From: Methanolinea sp.
Lineage (GTDB): Archaea > Halobacteriota > Methanomicrobia > Methanomicrobiales > Methanospirillaceae
Reading direction: 5' to 3'
Length of the DNA stretch: 64,000 bases
Assembly (NCBI GenBank): GCA_024518585.1
Contig: JANIHI010000002.1
Span: 1 to 64,000, forward strand
Below, one piece after another: positions 15,191 through 24,706 of the stretch (within the stretch, counting starts at the first letter, position 1; every line of letters starts with the position of its first letter). The position numbers and the translations under genes are program-made. Under the pieces are notes generated by a model. The model made no database searches. It was not told the origin of the DNA and saw only the letters and a program-made list of their open reading frames with translations.

Positions 15191-16296
15191 CGTTGGAGGG
15201 CGACTTTTTTGCCACTACCAACCCGGCTCACATCAGGGAAGCGGACATCGTTATCATCTGTGTCCCCACCCCCGTCACGAAGAACAAGCAGCCGGACCTC
15301 GGGCCCATCATCGACGCCACCACCACCGTCGGGCGAAACCTGAAGAAAGGGGCCATCGTCGTCGGCGAGTCCACCGTCTGGCCCGGCCTCACCGAGGAGG
15401 TCATGGTCCCCCTCCTCGAACGGGAATCCGGCATGAAGTGCGGGAGAGACTTTGCAGTCGGTTACTCCCCCGAACGCGTCAACCCCGGCGACGACGAGCA
15501 CACCATCGACAAGATCACCAAGATCGTCGCCGGCATGGACGAAGAGACCACGAAGATCCTCGCCGATCTCTACGGCCTGATCACGAACGTCTATATCGCC
15601 AGGGACATCCGGACCGCCGAGGCCGCGAAAGTCATCGAGAACGTCCAGCGGGATTTGAACATCGCCCTCTTCAACGAACTCTCAATCATCTTCCACAAGA
15701 TGGGCCTCGACACCAAAGCCGTCATCGATGCCGCCGCGACCAAGTGGAACTTCATCCGGTTCTCCCCCGGCCTCGTCGGCGGTCACTGCATCCCCGTCGA
15801 CCCCTATTACCTCGTCCACAAGGCTCAGGAGCTCGGCTACCACCCCCAGGTCATCCTTGCCGGCCGGGCCATCAACGATTATATGCCCGAGCATGTTGCG
15901 ATGCTGACTATCAAGGGGTTGAATGAAGTGGGAAAGGTGATCAAGGGATCGAAGGTCTTGATCATGGGACTGACCTACAAGGAGAACGTCCCGGATACGA
16001 GGGAGACACTGGTGGTGGAGATGATCAGGGTGCTGAAGGAGTTCGGGGTAGAGGTGTACGGGTACGACCCGTTGTTGTCGATTGATGAGGTGGCAGGATT
16101 CGGCGTGGAGCCGGTGGATGGGCTGAGGGAGGGGATGGATGCAGTGGTGGTTACGGTGGGGCATCGGGAGTTTGGGGGGATATCGCTGGAGGAGATTGCA
16201 GGATCGATGAGGGGGAGGCCGGTGGTCGTGGATGTGAGGGGGGTGTATGGAGAGGAAGAAGCGATGAGATTGGGAATACATTATTTGATACTCTAA
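15037..16296 (+). CDS. wecC: UDP-N-acetyl-D-mannosaminuronate dehydrogenase (WecC-like)
   Basis: A 419-residue UDP-sugar 6-dehydrogenase: VCVVGLGYVGLPLAEAFA, VGESTVWPGLTEEV, GYSPERVNPGDDEHTIDKI, AEAAKVIENVQRDLNIALFN, and the catalytic Cys in GGHCIPVDPYYL near residue 256, then GLTYKENVPDTRETLV. The NPGD and NIALFN features fit UDP-ManNAc dehydrogenases. Product: UDP-ManNAc-uronate, with UDP-ManNAc from the 2-epimerase at 10403. The start may instead be ATG 15070 (MTVCVVG), which puts the Rossmann motif nearer the N-terminus. Codon use in the last 400 bases is more AG-rich than in the first part. Confidence 0.9.
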   Translation: MSHTPRKEIKDMTVCVVGLGYVGLPLAEAFARHLKVIGYRRNQEAVDALNRTLEGDFFATTNPAHIREADIVIICVPTPVTKNKQPDLGPIIDATTTVGRNLKKGAIVVGESTVWPGLTEEVMVPLLERESGMKCGRDFAVGYSPERVNPGDDEHTIDKITKIVAGMDEETTKILADLYGLITNVYIARDIRTAEAAKVIENVQRDLNIALFNELSIIFHKMGLDTKAVIDAAATKWNFIRFSPGLVGGHCIPVDPYYLVHKAQELGYHPQVILAGRAINDYMPEHVAMLTIKGLNEVGKVIKGSKVLIMGLTYKENVPDTRETLVVEMIRVLKEFGVEVYGYDPLLSIDEVAGFGVEPVDGLREGMDAVVVTVGHREFGGISLEEIAGSMRGRPVVVDVRGVYGEEEAMRLGIHYLIL

Positions 16297-16303
16297 TTAT
16301 TAC

Positions 16304-17671
16304 ATGGCGATATATTTCTTTGAAAAATTAAAAAGCGATTTTTCACAGTATACTTTTAGTGCTCTGGCATTCCTTTATCAAAAAATATTCCGGGAAAAAA
16401 TAGACGATGAGATAAAAAAATTTATTAAAAACCTTTCATATGTAGGTTTTGGGACAATATTTTCAACATTATTCTCTTTTTTATTTAACATTCTTGCCGG
16501 GAGAATACTAGGTCCCGGTGGGTATGGGCAATTCATTCTCGTCCAATCCATTGGGATGATGCTCTATATCCCGATGATGCTCGGATTTAATACAGCAATG
16601 ATAAAATATTGTGCGGAAAATCGAGATGATGATCAATTAAAACGGATTATATCAACGACTTTTTTTCTGATATTTACTTTAATTATTTTATCTGTCATGG
16701 TTTATGGATTATTCGTCAATCTATTAATTGCGTTTTTTTCCGTCAATATGAAAATAATCTGGTTTTCAATAATTTTTGCAGTCTTGTTTGTGCTCTTCAC
16801 GCTCGTAACATCCACATTGAGGGGTTTACACCAGATGGAAAAATTTGCATTATTTCAATCACTATTCGGGATTGTTTTATTGTTGTCGTTTCTAGCCTTT
16901 TTATTTGTTCAATTTGTTACTTTTGAAGCAATGGTCTATGCATATTATATTGCGTATGGAGTGATTTTTTGTGTTATTGTAAGCATTTCTCTCAAGAAAT
17001 ATCTCTCATTTCAGGTTGATCGTATATGGTTGTCAAAAGTGTGGAAATATAGTGGTTATGCCCTTATTGGAGGACTTTCTTTTACACTATACACGAACAT
17101 CGACCGGATTTTGATCAATTATTATATGGACATTGGAAGTGTCGGAATATATGGAGTCTATTATTATGCATCTTTTGCAGTCATCGGACTTTTTTCAGGT
17201 ATTTTTGTGACGGTTTTTTTCCCGACAGCATCAAAGGTCATCAATAAAGAATTGTTATATATAAAACTGAAAAAACTTATTCCTCTCTTATTCATTATTG
17301 GAATTCCAGGGACTATGGTGAGCGAATTTGTTATATTACGATTTTTTGGAAAGGAGTATCCTGTTGATCTCTCTCTTATGTTTATTTTTGCACTTACTGC
17401 CGTGCTTGTCACCACCTATACCATATTCGCATGGTTTTTCAATGCAGAAGGTATGTTAGGTGCCAGATTGACTGTTTCTGGAACAATGATAATCGCAATA
17501 GTCAATGTAATTTTTAATATCCTTTTTATTCCCATATTTGGACTTTATGGTGCGATTGGAGCCACCCTTATTGCTTTTATCCTGGGTTTATGGTATAATT
17601 ATTATTTTGGGAAAAAAATTTTTGAACAGGCATTTGGTCTATCAAGGGTAAATCATCATGAAAAAAATTGA
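16304..17671 (+). CDS. Wzx/MOP-family oligosaccharide flippase
   Basis: A 455-residue integral membrane protein with about 12-14 hydrophobic segments. The N-terminal LSYVGFGTIFSTLFSFLFNI and LAGRILGPGGYGQFILVQSI are typical of polysaccharide transporters of the MATE/MOP superfamily. It would flip lipid-linked glycan across the membrane. The gene begins 7 bases after wecC but is sharply AT-rich (long runs of A and T), marking entry into a foreign-looking block. The stop overlaps the ligase gene by 14 bases. Confidence 0.85.
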   Translation: MAIYFFEKLKSDFSQYTFSALAFLYQKIFREKIDDEIKKFIKNLSYVGFGTIFSTLFSFLFNILAGRILGPGGYGQFILVQSIGMMLYIPMMLGFNTAMIKYCAENRDDDQLKRIISTTFFLIFTLIILSVMVYGLFVNLLIAFFSVNMKIIWFSIIFAVLFVLFTLVTSTLRGLHQMEKFALFQSLFGIVLLLSFLAFLFVQFVTFEAMVYAYYIAYGVIFCVIVSISLKKYLSFQVDRIWLSKVWKYSGYALIGGLSFTLYTNIDRILINYYMDIGSVGIYGVYYYASFAVIGLFSGIFVTVFFPTASKVINKELLYIKLKKLIPLLFIIGIPGTMVSEFVILRFFGKEYPVDLSLMFIFALTAVLVTTYTIFAWFFNAEGMLGARLTVSGTMIIAIVNVIFNILFIPIFGLYGAIGATLIAFILGLWYNYYFGKKIFEQAFGLSRVNHHEKN

Positions 17672-19001
17672 AAATGGCATTCGAAAAATCTGGTTTAATA
17701 GTGTAAGAAAAAGATTTGAAAAGGAGTATTTAGAAATATCGACTCTGCGTAACAGCGATTCACTTAATAATTTCATAACTCAAAAACGAAATAACCTGTA
17801 TATCCACGCATTTAATCATTGCCGGTATTATCGTAAAGTTTTTGAACAAATCGGTCTCATACAAAAAGAATCTGTTGATGAATCCCTTATCGATGAAATT
17901 CCTATTTTAACGAAAGATATCATAAGAAAACATTACCAGGATATCATATCTGATGACTATCAGACGAGAAAATGGTTCTATAATTCCTCCGGAGGCTCCA
18001 CCGGGGAACCCATCAGATTAGTTCAGGATGATATTTATTCAAAATGGGGGTCTGCAACAAACTATTATTATTTTAAAAATGTTCTTGGTATTGATGAACC
18101 ATTAGAAAAGAAAGTTATTCTCTGGGGATCTGAAAGAGATCTTTTTAAAGGAGGAATGGAATATAAAGCAAAGATTCAGCATTGGTTCTCTAATACAATT
18201 TTTTTAAATAGCTTTAAAATGTCGGAACAGGATATCGAACGATATATTCGCATCATCAATTCTTTCAAACCAGAAATTATCAGGGGCTATGCAGGATCAC
18301 TTTTTGAATTATGCAGATATGCGGAACAGAAAAAAATAATGCTCTATTCCCCGAGAATTGTTGTTAGCGCAGCTGAAAATTTAACCAATACAATGAGAGA
18401 TGTCATCGAATTAAATTTTAGCACGAAAGTGTATAATTTCTATGGATCAAGGGAAGTAAGCAATTTGGCAGGTGAATGTAAGAATGGCTTATTGCATTTA
18501 TTTCAATTCTGGAATTATGTCGAAGTGTTAGATAAAGACAATCAACCGGTTCGAGAAGGAGAGGAAGGAAGAGTTGTTGTAACCAATCTTTTTAATAATT
18601 CCATGCCCATGATTCGATATGAAATTGGGGATATGGCTATTCTTGGACCGAAAATATGCTCTTGTGGACAAATTCTGCCAACGTTAAAAAAGGTGACAGG
18701 AAGAATTACTGACCATTTTATTTTAGAAAATGGCACTATTATTCATGGCGAATATTTCACACATCTTTTTTACTTGAAAGATTGGGTTAAAGCTTTTTGT
18801 GTTATTCAAGAGGACTATTCAAAAATTGGAATACAGATTGTTATCAATAGCACTATTAACCGCTTAGACCAAGTAGGTATTGAGAAAAAAATAAAGCTTG
18901 TCATGGGTTCGAATTGTAAAATCACATGGAATATTGTTGAGGATATTCCAAAAACACCGAGTGGTAAGTATCTCTATACAAAGTCCTTAATAAGGAGATA
19001 A
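17658..19001 (+). CDS. PaaK/CapK-like AMP-forming acyl ligase
   Basis: A 447-residue adenylate-forming enzyme of the phenylacetate-CoA ligase/CapK group. Seen: the phosphate-binding loop YNSSGGSTGEPIRLV near residue 112, VYNFYGSREVSNLAGECK near 260, MIRYEIGDMA near 318, GRITDHF, and the C-terminal PKTPSGKYLY with the catalytic Lys. It would activate a carboxylic acid as an acyl-AMP and probably pass it to CoA or a sugar amine. In capsule clusters such proteins accompany glycan acylation. Zinc-like Cys residues occur at CSCGQ. The substrate is unknown. The neighbours are a flippase and a DUF362 protein. Confidence 0.8.
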   Translation: MKKIENGIRKIWFNSVRKRFEKEYLEISTLRNSDSLNNFITQKRNNLYIHAFNHCRYYRKVFEQIGLIQKESVDESLIDEIPILTKDIIRKHYQDIISDDYQTRKWFYNSSGGSTGEPIRLVQDDIYSKWGSATNYYYFKNVLGIDEPLEKKVILWGSERDLFKGGMEYKAKIQHWFSNTIFLNSFKMSEQDIERYIRIINSFKPEIIRGYAGSLFELCRYAEQKKIMLYSPRIVVSAAENLTNTMRDVIELNFSTKVYNFYGSREVSNLAGECKNGLLHLFQFWNYVEVLDKDNQPVREGEEGRVVVTNLFNNSMPMIRYEIGDMAILGPKICSCGQILPTLKKVTGRITDHFILENGTIIHGEYFTHLFYLKDWVKAFCVIQEDYSKIGIQIVINSTINRLDQVGIEKKIKLVMGSNCKITWNIVEDIPKTPSGKYLYTKSLIRR

Positions 19002-19006
19002 AAAAA

Positions 19007-20452
19007 ATGGATGGAGCTATTGTTCAAAGTCCCCTATTAAAGTATCCTCATGAAGCTCCGTTTCATCCATCGTGCAAATATCCAGAATATTCATTCCAGA
19101 ATCTAAGCGGCACAAATGCAGTGTATGAGTCTGTGCGAACATTGTTGTTTCGTCTTGGTCTGGATACAGAGCACTACAATACAGAAGACTGGAACCCTCT
19201 CGGCTCAATAATTTTTCCAGGAGATACAGTTGTCATAAAACCTAATCTTGTCCGTCATTATAACCCGCTTGGTAGCATGGATGCAATGATAACACATGGG
19301 TCAATTATCAGGGCAATCCTTGACTATGTTTACATCGCACTTAAAGGAAAGGGAACAATCACAATTGGTGATGCACCGATACAGAGCTGCAATTTTGAAA
19401 AGGTAATTGAGATCGCTGGTTTAGATAAGATAGTGGAGTATTATCAGAAAAACACTGCGATTAAAATAAACCTTGTTGATTTTAGGAAAAGTGCAGGATA
19501 CCCCCAGAAGACCGGATTAATTAACCGTATCGATCTCCCTGGTGATCCAAAAGGGTATACACTGGTTAATTTAGGTCAATTCTCTGAATTTTATCCCATT
19601 CAAGACGATTTTGATAAATTTCGGGTTACAAATTATGATAAGGAGAAAATGCGGCAATATCACAATGTTGGTGACCACTATTATCTTATTGCAAATAGTG
19701 TCCTCCACGCCGACGTGGTCATCAATCTCCCAAAATTAAAAACCCACCGGAAGGCCGGAATGACCGGCTCTCTAAAAAATATTGTTGGGATCATCGGTTC
19801 AAAGGATTGTCTCCCCCATCACCGGAGCGGGTCACAAGAGGAAGGGGGAGATGAATACCTCCATCGGGATTTCCGCAAAAGACTGATCACAGGATTGCAT
19901 GAACACTGTGATACTTCAAAAAATCCGATAACTGGAATTCTGGGCAGAATTTGTCAAAGTTTCATTCTTGGGACTCAAAGGATTATCCCTCCTTCTGATA
20001 AGTATTTCGAAGGGAGTTGGTATGGAAATACTACAATACCCCGAACCATCATGGATCTCAATAAAATTATTTTATTTGTCGATAAAAATGGTGTATTAAA
20101 GGATAACCATCAGCGAAGAACATTGACCATAGTTGATGCCATTATTGCAGGAGAGAAGGAAGGTCCGTTGAACCCAAGCCCTAAACATATCGGGACGTTA
20201 ATTGCCGGGGAAAATCCGGTCATTGTTGATCTTATCTGTAGCCAGATCATGGGTTATGACTACTGGAAGATCCCGACATTGAAAAATGCACTGACTTCGC
20301 AAACTCATTGCATATGTAAAAAAAACATTGATGAATTACAAATACAAGCGGATGAAAAAATCAGATTTGAAAATATTCATACACATTATGGGCATCATTT
20401 CACCCCGGCATCAGGGTGGAAGGGGCATATAGAACATGACAATTTGAACTAA
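19007..20452 (+). CDS. DUF362 family protein
   Basis: A 481-residue DUF362 protein. Family features: VVIKPNLVRHYNPLGSMDAM, ITIGDAPIQSCNFEKV, VINLPKLKTHRKAGMTGSLK, then NIVGIIG and GEKEGPLNP. No CxxCxxC iron-sulfur motif is evident, unlike ferredoxin-fused members. The biochemical role is unknown to me. Its pairing with the CapK-like ligase (6-base gap) and a second DUF362 gene at 25851 in the same glycan block suggests a shared step in sugar or lipid-carrier modification. AT-rich like its neighbours. It is long for the family, with an extra loop around residues 260-340. Confidence 0.75.
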   Translation: MDGAIVQSPLLKYPHEAPFHPSCKYPEYSFQNLSGTNAVYESVRTLLFRLGLDTEHYNTEDWNPLGSIIFPGDTVVIKPNLVRHYNPLGSMDAMITHGSIIRAILDYVYIALKGKGTITIGDAPIQSCNFEKVIEIAGLDKIVEYYQKNTAIKINLVDFRKSAGYPQKTGLINRIDLPGDPKGYTLVNLGQFSEFYPIQDDFDKFRVTNYDKEKMRQYHNVGDHYYLIANSVLHADVVINLPKLKTHRKAGMTGSLKNIVGIIGSKDCLPHHRSGSQEEGGDEYLHRDFRKRLITGLHEHCDTSKNPITGILGRICQSFILGTQRIIPPSDKYFEGSWYGNTTIPRTIMDLNKIILFVDKNGVLKDNHQRRTLTIVDAIIAGEKEGPLNPSPKHIGTLIAGENPVIVDLICSQIMGYDYWKIPTLKNALTSQTHCICKKNIDELQIQADEKIRFENIHTHYGHHFTPASGWKGHIEHDNLN

Positions 20453-20548
20453 GGAAGTAATTCAGAGGGTTCAACCAGGATTTGATGGGTTATATGTAAT
20501 GGAACCAGATTGATTTTATTCATTATCAACGCATGGTGGAGTTAAAAA

Positions 20549-21637
20549 ATGAAAATCGCAGTTCTTGTAAATCTTTTTCCTCCAAAATGGCTAGCAGGAA
20601 CAGAACTGGCAACATACAATTTGGCAAAACATTTAGCAAAAAGAGGCCACGAAATCCATGTGATAACGTCCCACGATAAAGGGCTGCCGAATTTCGATAA
20701 AGAGAATGGATTCTATGTTCATCGGTTAGCGTGGCCAAAGATACGAATTATTGGAGTTCTTTTATTTTGGTTAAAAATATTTCTTAAAATCCGTACAATT
20801 AAACCAGAGATTGTGCAGGCTCAAGATCTTAGCATGGGTATCCCTTCCTTGATGATTAAAAAAGTATTAGGAATGCCGTACATCGTTTGGGGCCAAGGCT
20901 CTGATATCTACCTGCCAGGGCGGGTTATAAAAATTACAAGAAGTTCAATACTCAAGAATGCTGATGCAATTCTTGCATTAACTGAAGATATGCGAAAAAA
21001 AATGAAAGAAATTACCTCTCATGAAATTTTTGTTGTACCTAATGGAATTGATCCGGAATTATTTTGCATCGAATCTCAAAGCATAGTAAAATATAATAAA
21101 TCAAATATTATTTTGTTTGTTGGGAGACTCTACCCGATTAAAGGTATCCATTATTTATTAATGGCCTTCAAAGAGATCCATGATATAATAAAAGATGCAG
21201 AATTGGTTTTAGTGGGGGATGGTCAGGAAAGAGAGCGATTAGAAGCGCTCTCTGTGCAAATAGGAATTCAAGATTATGTTCGATTTATTGGAAAAGTTCC
21301 TCATACAGAGGTTAAAAAATACATGCAACAAGCCGATATATTTGTTCTTCCCAGTTTATCCGAAGGTCTTCCCAATGTAATTCTTGAGGCGATGGCCTGT
21401 GGTTTACCGATTGTTGCTAGCCGGGTTGGGGGTATTCCTGATGTTATCGAGGACGGGGTTAATGGATATTTAGTCACTCCAAAAAGACTGGATGAGATTG
21501 CAGAAAAAATCGTGATACTTCTACAAAATGATAAATTAAGGGAGAAGATCTCAAGAAATAATTTAATAAAAATTAAAAGCTATCGATGGGAAAATATCAT
21601 ACTAAATTTAGAAAAATTATATTTAATCATTAAATAA
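20549..21637 (+). CDS. GT4-type glycosyltransferase
   Basis: A 362-residue GT-B-fold retaining glycosyltransferase. The N-terminal PPKWLAGTELATYNLAKHLA, then the donor domain motifs LFVGRLYPIKGIHYLLMAF and SEGLPNVILEAMACGLPIVA (E-x7-E), then VGGIPDVIEDGVNGYLV are classic GT4. It would transfer a hexose-type residue from a nucleotide sugar on the cytoplasmic face. AT-rich; the last plus-strand gene of the block, convergent with the next gene. Confidence 0.88.
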   Translation: MKIAVLVNLFPPKWLAGTELATYNLAKHLAKRGHEIHVITSHDKGLPNFDKENGFYVHRLAWPKIRIIGVLLFWLKIFLKIRTIKPEIVQAQDLSMGIPSLMIKKVLGMPYIVWGQGSDIYLPGRVIKITRSSILKNADAILALTEDMRKKMKEITSHEIFVVPNGIDPELFCIESQSIVKYNKSNIILFVGRLYPIKGIHYLLMAFKEIHDIIKDAELVLVGDGQERERLEALSVQIGIQDYVRFIGKVPHTEVKKYMQQADIFVLPSLSEGLPNVILEAMACGLPIVASRVGGIPDVIEDGVNGYLVTPKRLDEIAEKIVILLQNDKLREKISRNNLIKIKSYRWENIILNLEKLYLIIK

Positions 21638-21651
21638 ATGTTATTGATATT

Positions 21652-23478
21652 TTAATGTACATTAATTTCCAATACTTCAGTTTCGTCATTAGAATAGATT
21701 AAATTTACATTTAAATCAGACTTTAACCTTATAAAATCAATGTTATAAAATTGTTTTATTTTGTGACGTCTTTCAGCGGGGACAGCAAAAGGAAGTAATC
21801 GCATCTCTTCTGTTGTTATCATATAAACCTTATTATCAGGAAGATAGTCAAATGTCTTTGAAATTGTCAAATTAGATTGATAGCCAAAATTTGAAGGGAT
21901 GATATCTCTATAATATTTTAAATAAGTAATGGTTTTAAAACCTTTTAATCCATAATAATAAACTGGGTATTGAGTTGTATAATCTTCTCTTAAAAGCGGT
22001 ATTTCTGTTTCTTTATAGTCTAAAATCCAATCAAGTCCTTTTTTATCTTTATAAGTGAATGCGGTATTTGCTCCACCAGTCCAGGGGCTGGAGTATAAAT
22101 TAAAAAAACAAGAGAGGGTTATTAATGAGAGAATTAATGTAAAAAGCAAAGTATATTTAATTTTTTGTTTTTCAATATTTACTGAAATTAAAATTCGATA
22201 AAAATATATTCCACAGATTATTGTAGAAAAAAGAATCCCATAACTTAAAGCTCTGATTGGTTCAAAAATAACAAAATAACTAAAAATCATTGCAATTCCG
22301 ATTAATAATGAACTAATAAATTGAATTATATAATAAATATCGTTTATTATAATTTTATTTTTTTGATAGTAATTTCTTATTAAATATATTACAAATAAAA
22401 ATGAAATTAAAAAATAAATGGTAATAGGACCATATACTTTTAAGTAACGGTCAATGATAAGCCATATTGATGCATCTGACTTTGAAATGATGTCAATTTG
22501 ATAATCGAATATTGTAATTGTTTCATATTGTCCTAAAAGAGCTTTAATTATATTACTTAATGTCTTCAATAATGACATGAAATGAATAATCCAAAAAGAA
22601 AAAACGATAAATAATATTGTTATTAAATTAATCGCTATAATTTTTCTATATTGTGTTGAATTTTTAAACCTAGACCATATCTCCAAAATTATAAAAATTA
22701 AAAATGTAATTATAAGTAAAATTGTTATCAACGGATGACAATAAACAATGAAAAATAAAGGAAATATTAAACAAATATAGAATTCACCTTTAATATGAGT
22801 TGAAATTATTTTTTGATATAAAAAAAGAATTAAAGGAATTGTTAATATAGCATAAAAGAAAGGATAAAAAGCATAGTAAGAAAAAGAAAAAATGAGAGGA
22901 ATCCCAAAGATAGATATGAATATGCCACCTTTTTTTGAACCAATCAAGATTTTACCAAAAATATATAAATAAATTATATAGAATAAAAAAAACAAAATTA
23001 TAATAATATTTACTAATTCATTCTCATTTAATAAAGAAATATTTAAAATAGAAAGTAATATGTGCATTATAGGATATATGTCTGATTGTAATAAAAATCC
23101 TGAATTTGATATAATATTGGTAGCAAAGAAATGATAATAGATATCCCCCCCACCACGATTCATTGAATAATAACCTCTTATAGTTGGTAGTAATAAAAAT
23201 ACAATTTCTAGCAACAATATTGAAAAATAACCAAAAATCCAAGTTTTTGATATTTTATAAAAAGAATGAAATATTGCATAAAAACTGAAAAAAATATTAA
23301 TTGAGACCAATATCCACAATGATACGGGATATGCCTCATAAATTGATAGTTCATATCCCGTTGCTGGTGGTGTGATAGCGATAATAAGTAATGAAAAAAG
23401 CAATGTGATTACGATAATAAGCGGAAGTGCTCGTTTTTTTACTTCAGGATTCTGGTAAAATAATATTTGAGAATTCAA
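21652..23478 (-). CDS. Large polytopic membrane protein of the glycan cluster
   Basis: A 608-residue protein with about 12-14 transmembrane segments over residues 15-470. A soluble C-terminal domain of about 130 residues begins near TYKDKKGLDWILDYKE and ends EVLEINVH. The architecture resembles GT-C-type glycosyltransferases or archaeal glycan-cluster membrane proteins with a periplasmic-side tail, but I see no diagnostic catalytic motif, so no function is assigned. It is the most AT-rich gene in the window. A 16-bp perfect palindrome and a TATA-like stretch lie upstream. Convergent with the GT4 gene, 14 bases apart. Confidence 0.7.
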   Translation of the reverse strand: MNSQILFYQNPEVKKRALPLIIVITLLFSLLIIAITPPATGYELSIYEAYPVSLWILVSINIFFSFYAIFHSFYKISKTWIFGYFSILLLEIVFLLLPTIRGYYSMNRGGGDIYYHFFATNIISNSGFLLQSDIYPIMHILLSILNISLLNENELVNIIIILFFLFYIIYLYIFGKILIGSKKGGIFISIFGIPLIFSFSYYAFYPFFYAILTIPLILFLYQKIISTHIKGEFYICLIFPLFFIVYCHPLITILLIITFLIFIILEIWSRFKNSTQYRKIIAINLITILFIVFSFWIIHFMSLLKTLSNIIKALLGQYETITIFDYQIDIISKSDASIWLIIDRYLKVYGPITIYFLISFLFVIYLIRNYYQKNKIIINDIYYIIQFISSLLIGIAMIFSYFVIFEPIRALSYGILFSTIICGIYFYRILISVNIEKQKIKYTLLFTLILSLITLSCFFNLYSSPWTGGANTAFTYKDKKGLDWILDYKETEIPLLREDYTTQYPVYYYGLKGFKTITYLKYYRDIIPSNFGYQSNLTISKTFDYLPDNKVYMITTEEMRLLPFAVPAERRHKIKQFYNIDFIRLKSDLNVNLIYSNDETEVLEINVH

Positions 23479-23522
23479 TGCGGCTCACCCATATCATGAA
23501 CATACCAGATTTTACAATTCTC

Positions 23523-23534
23523 ACTTAAATATAA
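23523..23534 (-). promoter_or_regulatory. TATA-like element for the membrane protein gene
   Basis: Plus-strand ACTTAAATATAA lies about 45-56 bases before the minus-strand ATG at 23478. It is the only strong AT element in this intergenic region. Confidence 0.4.
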
Positions 23535-23546
23535 GCAATTTCCCCT

Positions 23547-23562
23547 TTACATACGTATGTAA
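23547..23562. promoter_or_regulatory. 16-bp perfect palindrome
   Basis: TTACATACGTATGTAA is a perfect palindrome. It lies 12 bases upstream of the TATA-like element of the minus-strand membrane protein gene and 23 bases after the stop of the next gene in the same direction, a fitting place for an activator or repressor site. Confidence 0.45.
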
Positions 23563-23584
23563 CCGGTATGAGGAATGATACTGT

Positions 23585-24706
23585 TTATTGGATTTCCCCC
23601 AATATCTTCCTCCACCTCTCCACCGCCTTCTCGAACGTAAACTCCTCCTCCACAAACCTCCTCCCCCGCTCTGCAATCCTCTCCAGGTCAGGATGGTTTA
23701 ACGCCCGCAGCACATTCCTCGCAATACATTCCGGTGAGTTGTCCTCCATGATAAAACCCGTCTCGCCATCGCGGATCACGTCCGGTATCGCCCCGACCGG
23801 TGTGGCAAGCACCGGTGTGCCGCAGGCCATGGCCTCGAGCATGATGTTGGGGAGTCCCTCGGTGTAGGAGGGGAGGACGAGGAGCCGGAGCTGATTCAGG
23901 TATTTCGGGAGGTCATCATGAGAGATCCAACCCGGGAGGTCAACTCTGGTAGTGATATTTTCTTTATCCAGCGATGTTTCAATACTCATTTTCAGCTGCC
24001 CATCCCCGCCGATGAGCACGCGGAGGTCCTGCTGTTCGCTGAGGATGGCGGGCAGGGCCTGGACAAAATGCTGGACACCCTTTTCTGCACTCAGGCGGCC
24101 GATGTAACCGATGAGAGGGGGGCGGTCGGGGAATGAGGTGGTGACGGTGAAGGTGGTGAAGTCGATAAAGTGTTCGTGGGCGATGAGGATTTTGTGGCGA
24201 TAGGGGGTGAGGTGATAATCGTGAATGAGTAATTTTGAGTAAACAATTATTGTATTTGCAAAATGGAGACATGGATGTCGAAGAATTCTTAAACCTGATG
24301 TTAAAGGATCATTAAAAGATTGATGAGTTTTAATAGAAGAACCTGCAAGTAACAAAATGACTTTCTTATTTAATATTTTGGTAAATATAACTGGAAGTAA
24401 TAATGTATCCCCTCCAATTAAGAAAATCAATATATCTATTTTATTTCTTGAATTGAATATTCTTTTTGTGATTTTTATTTGCAGGAGTAAATAGTTAAAA
24501 ATTCTTAAAAAAATATTGTAATTTTTTTTGTTTGAGATACAATGGATGACTAAATTTTTATCTTCTTTATAGTGATAAAATTCATATTTACCCATAATAA
24601 GATGAATTGAAGGGGTTATAACACTTAAAATTTTAATTAAATTTCTTAAAGGTGTTAGATTGGTTGTATTTGGATGATTAATAATGCAAATTTGCATGGT
24701 AATCAA
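23585..24706 (-). CDS. GT4-type glycosyltransferase, mosaic in composition
   Basis: A 373-residue glycosyltransferase. The C-terminal half has IGYIGRLSAEKGVQHFVQAL, YTEGLPNIMLEAMACGTPVL (E-x7-E) and PVGAIPDVIRDGETGF, typical GT4. The N-terminal half (codons 1-155) is very AT-rich, with Lys/Ile/Asn-heavy protein; from about position 24230 toward the 3' end the gene is GC-rich like the core genome. The break lies near the linker between acceptor and donor domains. This looks like domain exchange between a foreign acceptor domain and a native donor domain. It overlaps the upstream gene by four bases. Confidence 0.85.
   Translation of the reverse strand: MITMQICIINHPNTTNLTPLRNLIKILSVITPSIHLIMGKYEFYHYKEDKNLVIHCISNKKNYNIFLRIFNYLLLQIKITKRIFNSRNKIDILIFLIGGDTLLLPVIFTKILNKKVILLLAGSSIKTHQSFNDPLTSGLRILRHPCLHFANTIIVYSKLLIHDYHLTPYRHKILIAHEHFIDFTTFTVTTSFPDRPPLIGYIGRLSAEKGVQHFVQALPAILSEQQDLRVLIGGDGQLKMSIETSLDKENITTRVDLPGWISHDDLPKYLNQLRLLVLPSYTEGLPNIMLEAMACGTPVLATPVGAIPDVIRDGETGFIMEDNSPECIARNVLRALNHPDLERIAERGRRFVEEEFTFEKAVERWRKILGEIQ

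Noticed and set aside
14961-15926. A 321-codon frame inside the dehydrogenase gene
   Set aside because: Arg/His-rich shadow of the wecC reading frame.
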